Below, piece by piece: positions 55,619-64,000 of a stretch of DNA of 64,000 nucleotides; within the stretch, counting starts at the first letter, position 1, and each line of letters begins with the position of its first letter. Both the position numbers and the translations under genes were made by a program. This DNA comes from Hyparrhenia diplandra (Eukaryota; Streptophyta; Magnoliopsida; Poales; Poaceae). The stretch is from contig JADLZK010001932.1 of assembly GCA_015847255.1 (NCBI GenBank), forward strand, positions 372,001-436,000, written 5' to 3'. The notes beneath the pieces are model-generated. The model was given only the letters and a program-made list of their open reading frames with translations, was not told the origin of the DNA and made no database searches.

Positions 55619-55912
55619 TGTGAATTGGTTTGTAGTCCAATGGTAGGATAGTCAGGTGAGACCCTACCCACCAAGGTTCAAATTCTAGTGGTCGCATTTT
55701 TCTATTCTAGGATTTTCCGGCGCTAGGCATTAAGTGATAGGTGACATCCCTGTCGATAGTGAGGCACCTGTGGTGACTTCGTGAACTTCAAGATCTGCCG
55801 CTCAGTCCAGCCGAAGGTGCTCATAGGGGTAGGTTTACATATGTGTGTTCATTGGGGTGAGTGTGCGTGCTTGTTGTTGGGCGTCTGTGTTGTTGTGTAA
55901 TCTAAAAAAGGA
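55619..55912 (+). mobile_element. tRNA-derived SINE, second copy
   Basis: Aligned along its length with the SINE at 24818: TTGTAGTCCAATGGTAGG, GGTTCAAATTCTAGTG (box B at 55675), GATTTTCCGGCG, TGGTGACTTCG, GGTGCTCATAGGGGTAGG. It is more diverged and its A-tail is degraded. Flanks AATATATAGGTA and AATATAAGGTA are an imperfect target duplication. Confidence 0.82.
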
Positions 55913-56384
55913 AAATATAAGGTAGGACTTCATAATGGTACTAAAGAAATTCCTTTTTCAATGTTGATGGTGTGAAAATTACCAATACCACATTTCTCAG
56001 ATGTACTGCAAATTTTACCAAACTACAAAGATATAAAAGTTTGTGAATTTTTCAAATGACCTCGGATGGAAAAACTTCATGAATGAAAATTGTAGATCTC
56101 AAAAAGTTATGAACCTTTGTAGTTGACAATTTTTTTATTCGAATTCGTTTAGGGCTTCAAAAAAGCAACTTAGACTCGGTTTAGTATAATATATAAGGAA
56201 CTAATACGAAATGTAGACACAAAATACAATATAGTGCAGTGGCAGTGCAAGTGATGCATGAGAGGTTGTGGGTTCAAGTCCTACCAGCCTCACATTTGTT
56301 AAAAATGCTGAAAAAATTATGAGCTAGATGGCCGGTGGGGGCCTCCCACAAAAAATTGCTATTATTTTTTTGGATTTTTCGCAT
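55913..56384. other. AT-rich transposon-like interior
   Basis: No frame. GTTGTGGGTTCAAGTCCTACC at 56263 has the look of a box B/tRNA fragment but no cloverleaf can be folded around it. Probably the interior of the CACTA whose end follows. Confidence 0.4.
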
Positions 56385-56548
56385 TTTCTCTTTGCCGAGT
56401 GTATTCTGAGCACTTATCCAAGGAAAAACACCTTTGTCGAGTCCGCCTTGCTGAGTGTTACACTCGGCCAAAAAAACCTTTGCCGAATGTTTTTTGGCCT
56501 TCGCCGAGTGTCTTAGGCACTCGGTGAAGCCCTGAAATCCGGTAGTAA
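56385..56548. mobile_element. CACTA right end of the TTTGCCGAGTG type
   Basis: Repeated CTTTGCCGAGTG and CACTCGG units in both orientations, then CCCTGAAATCCGGTAGT, the complement of CACTACCGGATTTCAGGG, a widespread grass CACTA terminus. The final base differs (T to A in the terminal G position). The left end is not found; the element is truncated. Confidence 0.7.
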
Positions 56549-56584
56549 ATATTGTGCACACATAAAGAAGAAAAATTCAAAAAT

Positions 56585-57146
56585 ATTAATCTAGCTGATA
56601 GCTGGCGGAACAGCTGATAGCCTGATACACACTGCACTATATAGTTGTATAAAGGTTGACATCGATGCAAGAAGGTTGCATTGACACAGACCACAAATGA
56701 AAAAGGGTTGACACAGACCAAAATTAAAGACAGATACAATGCACTAGTCTGTTTTTTTTAAAGATATAAAATTAATTAGTCGTCGATGTTGAGTATTAGC
56801 GTGCGGCTCAATTCAGTGAACATATTGATACGCCCTAATCCTCTATATATGCGCTATCCTAATTGTATATGGGAATACTCTGATCGGATCTTCTCCAAAT
56901 ATTGGTATCCAAATATATGGAGAACTTATATAAGCATCCTTCGATCTGTACATATCTACTAGCAGGATCGATCAAGATATGTATAGAGTTACTTTACTAG
57001 TAGCACAAAACCTAGCAGCCAGATAAAGCCTAAACACGACACGTGCTACCAGTTACTTCACTACTAATAGAACAACCAAGCATGGACCTATATGGCAACT
57101 ACAATATATCTGCGTAGATATTCATGTGATTGATCGGAGACCGTTT
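56585..57146. repeat. Segmental duplication, copy 2 (upstream block of ERF-3 unit)
   Basis: Counterpart of 42003-42600. It carries indels, for example in the ACACAGACCA region. It is continued at 57936-58070 after a LINE insertion. Confidence 0.85.
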
Positions 57147-57935
57147 TGTGTGGGGGCTACTTTAGAATGGGTTGTTTTTAGTCGAATCCATGTATGGAGC
57201 ATTATTAGGAGCAGAAGCCTTACCGTATAACACCCTAATCTGAAAACTTAAACTACCTCTCAAAATCAAAGTCTTCATGTGGTACTTATATAAGGGAGTA
57301 ATCTTAACACACAAAAGATAATTTAAAACAACGACTGTGGCAAGGAGATAGGAGATGTTGTTTCTCTTCTTCATATGCGTCGGTACAACACTTATTGTTT
57401 GATAGCCACTTTGCTATTTTTATCTGGAGAACTGTTCAGGTTTCCTTTAAATTAAGACCTCCAACTAATTAATATACAAAAATTGTTTACAGGCTAGATG
57501 GAAGGAATAAATAGGAAGTTGAAATCTCAGATTCTTGTGGGTGCAAGTGCAATATGTTGGGCCATATGGTTAACTTGAAATGACATCTTGTTCGACAAGG
57601 TCCTAGCATCATCTTATTTACAGGCTATCTTTAAGGGGACTTCTTGGACCGGGTTCGGTCCATGTTATAGAAAGAGGAGTATAGCCATACAAGACCATTG
57701 AGACAATCGCGATGGAGGTGTTTGCAAGACACGGCTGGAGATTTAGTAATAGACTTGTTTCTTAGTAGTGACTTTTGTAAATACTTTTGGTGCTTGCTAT
57801 GGCTCAAAACTTTATTTTTGAGATTCCTTAGAATGTTATGCTCCTATTTGTTATAATAAACGGTCATATGCATTGCTTCGATGCAGAAGTTGGGATATTA
57901 ATATATTCTCTTTTCTAAAAATGGACATATAATAT
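57147..57935 (+). mobile_element. LINE (L1-type) 3' fragment
   Basis: Plus-strand translation gives LPLKIKVFMWYLYKGVIL, then after stops CCFSSSYASVQHLLFDSHFA and IFIWRTVQVSF, the zinc-binding RVT-associated domain at the C-terminus of plant L1 LINEs (zf-RVT); two of its Cys are replaced by Ser. Later in another frame IAMEVFARHGWRFSNRLVS is a typical terminal stretch. About 35 bases of the segmental duplication (ACAACTACAATATATCT.CG) are repeated on both sides (57091-57131, 57938-57972), consistent with a long target-site duplication. 5'-truncated, dead. Confidence 0.82.
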
Positions 57936-57972
57936 GACAACTACAATATATCTACGTAGATATTCATGTGAT

Positions 57973-57995
57973 TTTTTTTTTTTTTTTTTGACATT
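57973..57995. repeat. Poly(T) micro-insertion with 14-base target duplication
   Basis: GATATTCATGTGAT at 57959-57972 is repeated at 57996-58009. Between them are 17 T and GACATT. The paralogous blocks at 42570 and 57116 have one copy. It looks like an extremely 5'-truncated retroposon inserted in reverse orientation. Confidence 0.8.
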
Positions 57996-58009
57996 GATAT
58001 TCATGTGAT

Positions 58010-61000
58010 TGTTCGGAGACAAACCCTGAAAGCTTCAAAATCTGTTTATTCCAGAATTGCAGGTAGCTTCAGCTGCTTAAAAGGGAATTAATAGAGTGTG
58101 TTTGTACTCTCTTATTTCCTCCGGTGAGCATAATCGTAGGTGTTATCTCCGGAGATAATAAGAGAGTAACCGAAGTTGACAGTACAACAATGAACCTGCC
58201 ATTTCTGTTCGTTTTGTCCAACAATTGTAAGTACAGGCACAAACAAGATTAGCTGTGCCAAAGACGGCAAGAAGCGCGCGGTGCGCACACCAAAATAGCT
58301 AGGAATTAGTTAAATAAATTGCCATACCATGCAACATGGCGGATCATCCTGCCTTAATCAAATATTAGTTGTTATGCAGCAGCAGCAGACTGCTAATAGC
58401 AGTTTAACCGAATGAAACCTGATCGAAAGTACCAAGAAGATCGAAAGAAGTAGCCCGCAGCCACCATCCAAGAAGATCGAATGAAGCTACCTTAGCCTGC
58501 GCAGCCGCCACCATGTGTACAAGACAGTGATCGACAGGTTTAGAGTGAGATCAATATTTATTTATACGCCGGCTTGACGAACGCCGTATTTAATTAAATG
58601 ACTCTTTGGATTATTATAAATTATTACATATCACACATATACATAACTTTAGCAACACTAATCCTGTCCACTACAACAAATCTAATCAACTAAGCAAGCC
58701 CAGTTCGCCCAACAATTAAATAGATCAAAGTGATCTACTAAGCTATATAATCCACCACCACCCGTCCAAAAAAAAAAAAAAAAAAAGTAATTTTCACATT
58801 TGAAGGAGCCATCTAGTTTGAACTTTGACCACCACTGTATGAATAAATACTAACATTTTTATATCAAACAAGGATCATTAGATTGATTATGAAAAATGTT
58901 TCTATAGTAAATCCATTTTAAACATAAATGTTGTTATTTTTTTTTATAAAATAGGTCAAAACTTAGAAAGTTTGACTGGTCCTTTTTAAAATAATAATGA
59001 GTGTCCTTAGGCCTATCATTACCTTCTTTTGGAGATAGAGGGAGTAGAAAATAATTGGGTGGATCTCTCTGACTAAATATAGATAACTATTAGGTACTGG
59101 AACCAACAAAAAGCCTAACCAATAGCTAGGTTTTCCCAACTAGCAACTAAAAATTCGTTGCCTAGATCAAACAGTTCCTCAATATAACTTGGGAGAGGTT
59201 TTCTGGCTCTAGATCAAGCAAGGTTGAATTACATAATACATCTGTAAGCAAATATATAATATCTCACGGGCGTGGAATAATCAAACCTCCGTATAGACCC
59301 ATTGCCTTGGTAAAAACAGTTTGCACTATTATTAGTCACAAGGACATAATTAATATTGTTGTGAGAAATACATTTTACTACTTTTCAAATTTTTGAGCCA
59401 AATAGTAGTACCACATTGAAATATGAAAGATAGTGATTGGAGAAGTTGCATACCGGTATCAAAACCCTCAATGTTTGAGAATTATTGATGTGATGAGCAT
59501 CCATCTGAATGGTCCAGCATATAGTTGTCAGCTGTTGAAATAAAACAGTTATTAACCGATCCAGATCCAAAAGGGGTCATCAGTCATCACCTAACTAAAG
59601 AAACAAGCTCGATGAATTTACTAATGGAGTATACAAAGCTGTCGGCCTGATCACCAGAGGGGGGTTGGGTGGAATCTTTTGCAAGCTAGGTTGTTCACAT
59701 GCAAGCGCACGCGAGATGCAGATTAAAATTGAATTTACGGCAGATTACGTACAGTTGAAAATATAGAGGCCGTTGAAAGCAGCTTCATATGTGTATTCCT
59801 GGAAACAAATAGGAAGCCAGGACTGCAATCTAGGCACGTATATCTAACCACTTCGATCGGCGGCGATCATCTGGAGAGAATCATATCGATAGGTATATGC
59901 ACATGCGCTACTAGTCCAATGAGATTTGAGTGATTTTGAAGAAGAAGAAGAAGTGCATATGCCGCCAATAGATGGAAGGAGCTTAGCATAACAGATGGGC
60001 AGATACAGTGCACTCGTCGTTGAGCACAGATAATATTTATATATGTACTTCTCTATATATAAGTACAAATGTAGTCAGTGAAAAGACACCAGAAAGGGTA
60101 ATACAGGTACTATATTTAAAGACACGTACCTCCAATGAATACTGTATATTATAACAGCAGATACACTGTACTAGTTCATGTTCGTGCCGCCTGTGTGGTT
60201 CATCGATCAGCACAATGAAGAAGCGATAACCTATACTATATATGATAAGCTGGCAGTAGGATTTTTGCTGTTATGTTAAGGAGGAAACCATGATGTGGAA
60301 TCTCCCTCTAATTTGGCGTACAAATATAAATACATTTTTATTTTTAGTATAAATTCGTCCTCAGAAAAAAAAAAAAAGTTGGCGGAATACTCTGTCTTGA
60401 AATATAATGTATCAAATATTCAGAACTTGTCCAAAATATAGTATAATGTGTATCCGGCTGGCCTACTATCAAACGACTATGGTACTAAAGAAAACCTGCA
60501 TCCATGATGAGGATATATTGGCATGAGGGCCTGCGGCATTAAGCCTGGACACTCCATCTTATATTAACGGTGTTGCATCAATAATTTTCCCCTTATTACT
60601 TCTATATGACTGCATTCTGCATGGTTATATTTATATGCATAATACTATATAATGTTTTCTTGTAGATTTTTTGTGTCTGAAACATTTGTCTAGGGAAGGT
60701 ATTTAAGAGACATCTATATATGTCGACGATTACATATATATACTGCATCATTTTTAGCATCGCCGACAGGTACACTTTAATTTAAACATCATCTCGATTT
60801 GTACACATATTAATACTATAAAATTAGCAAAACTAGTACACATATGTATATCTATATTGACTTGCGTATATATTTTTAAATACCTCTCTGTATCAGCCGT
60901 CCGCAGCTTCGTATATACGAGATGATCCTTCACGTGCTACCGGGTGCTTCCCAGAAGGCCAGAACCATACATATGTGGCAACTAAATGTGCGTGCAAAAT

Positions 61001-62990
61001 CTATCTGTTACAGATATAGGAGCTGGACTGAAGGAGCAACAGCCACAACTACTATATCTAGCAGCTACATTTTTTGAAGGATTATCTAGCAGCTACATTT
61101 CCAGCAAGATCCTAAAAGGTTCTTTCTGCTGACTGTTGAAGCAACTGCATATCTGAGAAAAAGTTTCAGAATATCAGATTATGTCGGCTGCTGCGTGCAG
61201 AGTTTAAAAGGTTTGAGTTCCAAGTGTGGGTGATATTCAGTTGCTAGTATAATCTGATATTCTGAAACTTGTACTATATTTGGTTGCACAAATTTGTTCC
61301 TAGTGTGGACTGCAGCAAGTTCCAAATTTGTGTTGTATTTGTTAAGTAGCTGAATATTCAGTTCCAAGTGTGGACTGCTGGTATGTTTGTGTTATTATTA
61401 GTGGGCCCTCTTTGTTTCAGAAGGAGATATATAAAAATAAATATCTATATATCTTTCAATAAATCCACCACCCTCCCATTGGTTCCACAATCCAACAATC
61501 CAAAACTTCAAACTAGCTTTTTTTATCGGTTGCGCCTTCAAGCAAGATCACAAACAACAATCCAATAATGTAACATAACACACCTGGAATCTAGGTGGAC
61601 CATGCTTCAGTTCAGCTTTATTTCGACCCTCATCATAGAAAAGTAAAGTTTTAGAATACTACTAAAACAAACATGGCCTTAGTCTCTTAATTTTCTCTTA
61701 ATTGAATATAACGAGATATAGATTGTCCAAAAGTATGCAGTATATTAATTAAGAGTTTGATTTGTATGATTGTAGTGGAAAGAGAATGTTTAGTTTGGTT
61801 GGATGGGAGCAAACTAAATTATCCATTGTTCAGTCATCACCCTGTAGTTGTTTTGTGGAGATCTGTGTGGGGCTGCTAATTCTTTTGCTCTGGTTTCATG
61901 GGGCGCCAACGGTATTGAAGTTCTTGGTATTGAAGTTCTTCCCTATAAAAAGATTCATTGATTATGTATACACCACCGTTGTGGGAGGGGTTTGGAGGTT
62001 TGTTGAGTACATAAAGGTCACTTGTTTGGAGATGCGCCATAGTCGTTTGTTGAGTACATAAAGGTCACTTGTTTGGAGGTTTCTTGAGTATATATATATG
62101 GAGCAATAGATGAGTAATAACATTCTTAACTAGAGGACATTAGTGATGCAATCTCTAGACGTGACTTGAGTATACTAGCAGCTACTTCACAAATTAATAC
62201 AGCACAAATTTGGTTGTACTATATTTTTTATCATGTGGAGCCACCAAATCTTTTGATTGAATTTACTCACCGGCGGTCCTCTTTGGACGATATATATGTG
62301 TGTGATACAAAGATACTAAGTTTGGTACAGCTAGGTGAGCTTCATAGAAGGCACAGCGTGGCAAGACGATATATAAGTGTGGATGGTTGGGCTGCAAACT
62401 ATATTTTCGTCTTGGATGAAGATTGTAAATTTACACTGGTAAGACTAAAAAACGTTCAAACAATACTGTATTTAATTTAATTGATATATAGACGAAGTCG
62501 GTAGGTCTTATCAAATGTTAAACCCGCCTTATACGAACTGAGAAAGTGTTGACTATTCGCATGATGTGTTGATGAGATAGAGACGAACCTGCAGATACCA
62601 TAAACTGCATCTGTTGCCAGCAGGATGCAGCCTACCCTAGCTACATACCTGCAGGGGCCTCTTTGTTCCTTCCTATCTACAGGCCATGCAACAATGGAAG
62701 CATCCATGACAATTCTTCGGTGCTTCTTCCCGGCCTCGCTCCGTACGCAGCCCACACAGCACATGTGCCAATTAGTAGTAGTAGTAATGAGCAATAATCC
62801 TGATCTTGTGAAATATCTCATGTACTAGACTGGAAAGAAATGTACGTTAGAGCAACAAGTGGACAGTACTATAGCTGCGGTTGTCCCCCTGCCAAGGTAG
62901 CATCTTGTCCATGGACTCGACTATCGAACAAAGTCAAAACTAATACTATTCCATCAAATTAGGGCTGTCATTTGCTACTTTTTAAAGCAT
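58010..62990. other. Intergenic region upstream of ERF-3
   Basis: No gene is supported. AT-rich with an A-run at 58768 and a degraded MITE-like stretch at 58785-59047 (ends GGAGATAGAGGGAGTA). Weak similarity of 60890-61000 to the 42.4-42.6 kb block (TTCACGTGCTACC, ATATCTG). Short frames at 61762 and 62166 open at TTG or lack domains. Near 61985-62080 TTTGTTGAGTACATAAAGGTCACTTGTTTGGAG is duplicated in tandem. Confidence 0.5.
61162..61268. repeat. 20-base perfect inverted repeat
   Basis: AGTTTCAGAATATCAGATTA and its exact complement TAATCTGATATTCTGAAACT are separated by about 65 bases. It may be the termini of a small MITE or a hairpin. The nearby word GTTCCAAGTGTGG is repeated three times. 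Confidence 0.75.
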
Positions 62991-63206
62991 GCCACATACA
63001 CTCAACTGATACGAGAATTGTATATATAAGCACCTAGACAGCGACCTTAATTCTTAACAAGCCTAGCTTGATAGCTACTCTCAAGCAGCAGCTGGCTCAG
63101 ACCATACCATACTACTCTAGCCAGATAGCTAGGTAGGCGTAGCTCTACACGCACATCGATTGCCCCAAATTTGAACAGATTGTGGAGTGATCAAGGGCAC
63201 CCATCC
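62991..63206 (+). promoter_or_regulatory. Promoter and leader of ERF-3
   Basis: TATATATAAG at 63021-63030, 186 bases before the ATG. The leader has CTAGCTTGATAGCTACTCTC and CAGATAGCTAGGTAGG words like ERF-2, and CCCCAAATTTG at 63163 corresponds to the MITE insertion point in ERF-2. CATCCATGG gives a good start context. Confidence 0.65.
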
Positions 63207-64000
63207 ATGGAACCCCAATTCAGCAGCAGCTACTACTATGGCCATGATGCCGGCGCCGCCTACGCGCATTGTGATAGCCACCACTACGGCCTACAAGGCT
63301 ACGACACCTACAGCCCCTACTACTCCACCGGCAGCACAATGGCCTCTTCCGGCTTCTTCCAGCCGGCCTCCTCGGCCGCGTACTATGACGATGCTGCAAT
63401 CGCTTACAGTGGTGACCACTACCCTTCTTCTTCCTCGTCGACGACGTGGGCGTCGTCATCATCGTCGGGCACCAGCGCCACACCCTCCCAACAGCCGCAG
63501 CAGCTGCATTTCGGCGGCGTTGATGAATACTACAGCTACCAGTGCCAGGAGGATGGCACGGGCCTGCAGGTGGACATGGATCAGTTCAGCGCTCTCATGG
63601 GGGCGGCCAGCGGCATCTCCAGCAGCGCTTCCACGACGAGCACGCCAGCGGCGTACTCCCTGCCGACGGCAACGGTGCATCCGGCCGCTGGCTCCGTCAT
63701 CCAGGCGTCGAGCCCCAGCAGCGGCGGCGGGTACCTGCAGGAGGAGCCGCTGATCGGGGTGCGCAAGCGGCCGTGGGGCAAGTTCGCGGCGGAGATCAGG
63801 GACTCCACGCGCAATGGCGAGCGCGTGTGGATCGGCACCTTCGACAGCCCCGAGGCCGCCGCGCTCGCCTACGACCAGGCCGCCTACTCCATGCGCGGCC
63901 CCGCCGCGGTGCTCAACTTCCCCGTCGAGCACGTGGAGGAGTCGCTGCGTGCGCTGGGGCTCAGCGACGGCGCCGCGGGGACTCGCCGGTGCTGGCGCTG
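63207..64000 (+). CDS. ERF-3: ERF1/ORA59-like AP2/ERF factor, partial at window end
   Basis: The frame opens at ATG 63207 and stays open to the window end (264 codons visible). The N-terminal 185 residues are Tyr/Ser/Ala-rich, with QQLHFGGVDEY and VDMDQFSALMGAASGISS. The AP2 domain begins PLIGVRKRPWGKFAAEIRDS (about residues 181-200) and continues RVWIGTFDSPEAAALAYDQ and YSMRGPAAVLNFPVEHV. Residues contacting DNA in ERF AP2 domains (the Arg, Trp and Glu of this stretch) are present. Group IX ERFs bind GCC-box promoters downstream of ethylene and jasmonate. After LRALGLSDGAAG the expected DSPVLAL is replaced by TRRCWR: the G-run at 63977-63980 has four G, while ERF-1 has five at the matching place. 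So the last codons are probably out of frame, and the EDLL end lies beyond the window. Confidence 0.9.
   Translation, partial: MEPQFSSSYYYGHDAGAAYAHCDSHHYGLQGYDTYSPYYSTGSTMASSGFFQPASSAAYYDDAAIAYSGDHYPSSSSSTTWASSSSSGTSATPSQQPQQLHFGGVDEYYSYQCQEDGTGLQVDMDQFSALMGAASGISSSASTTSTPAAYSLPTATVHPAAGSVIQASSPSSGGGYLQEEPLIGVRKRPWGKFAAEIRDSTRNGERVWIGTFDSPEAAALAYDQAAYSMRGPAAVLNFPVEHVEESLRALGLSDGAAGTRRCWR

Noticed and set aside
56256..56300. tRNA gene suggested by GGGTTCAAGTCC
   Set aside because: Only a box B-like word. No acceptor stem, anticodon arm or box A at proper distance.
54325..56548. One CACTA from CACTACAAGAATATC (54325) to the end at 56548
   Set aside because: The left sequence does not match the right terminus (CACTACCGGATTTC in complement) beyond CACTAC, and no common 3-base flank is present.
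61762..62061. 99-codon frame with hydrophobic middle
   Set aside because: Non-ATG start, and its end covers a tandem duplication of non-coding character. No domain.
63187..63753. 188-codon plus frame over ERF-3 and the minus frames at 63220-63932
   Set aside because: These are shadows of the true ERF-3 frame, which opens at ATG 63207 and continues past the window end.

Overview
The window is nuclear DNA from a grass (Poaceae). Evidence: dense, nested plant transposons (CACTA, PIF/Harbinger, Mutator-like, Helitron, Stowaway and Tourist MITEs, a tRNA-derived SINE with the look of the cereal Au family, a LINE, Ty3/gypsy and other LTR pieces), GC-rich exons in AT-rich surroundings, and two plant gene families, F-box proteins and AP2/ERF factors. 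The style resembles Oryza and its relatives; the species cannot be fixed from the sequence alone. Many listed open frames begin at TTG, CTG or GTG and are not plausible plant starts, so starts here were re-read for ATG.

Layout. 1-3545: LTR-type retroelement ending in TGACA, next to the 3' part of a CACTA transposon (to 6265) that sits inside the first F-box copy. 6266-34880: F-box cluster, all on the minus strand. It has five copies or fragments: A 6266-6425, B 10881-12192, C 15577-16865, D 29913-30150, E 32204-33512. Each comes with recognisable shared 5' and 3' flanks, so this is amplification of a whole module. The modules are split by a PIF-like element, a Mutator-like insertion full of minisatellites, a complete 7.5 kb CACTA, a SINE, a Helitron carrying an ISY1-like splicing-factor fragment, a gypsy 3' end, a second PIF-like element with a GC-rich interior, a Stowaway and a long-TIR Mutator-like element. 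Several have exact target-site duplications and an empty site visible in a sister copy.

34.9-41.4 kb: a possible minus-strand gene or gene fragment with a GC-rich first exon and broken coiled-coil exons, then a 1.25 kb CACTA with a GC-rich interior and a Tourist MITE. 41.4-64.0 kb: two tandem units, each starting with the same ~0.6 kb block (42003-42640 and 56585-57146, continuing at 57.94-58.07 kb) and ending about 6 kb later in an ERF gene. A third, truncated ERF lies at 8177-8614.

Genes. The ERFs belong to the ERF1/ORA59-like group (group IX): an AP2 domain and, where visible, a C-terminal EDLL-type activation motif. ERF-2 (48255-49258) is complete but has a one-base frameshift before the AP2 domain, and a MITE lies in its 5' leader. 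ERF-3 (63207 to the window end) is intact through the AP2 domain, then seems to lack one G of a G-run. Every F-box copy is also broken by indels or truncation. Either this is a graveyard of tandem copies or the assembly has small indel errors; deciding between these matters most for using the window. I found no convincing new biological system. The most informative signals are the transposon insertions with provable empty sites, the gene-capturing Helitron, and transposons set into the proximal promoters of an F-box and an ERF gene.
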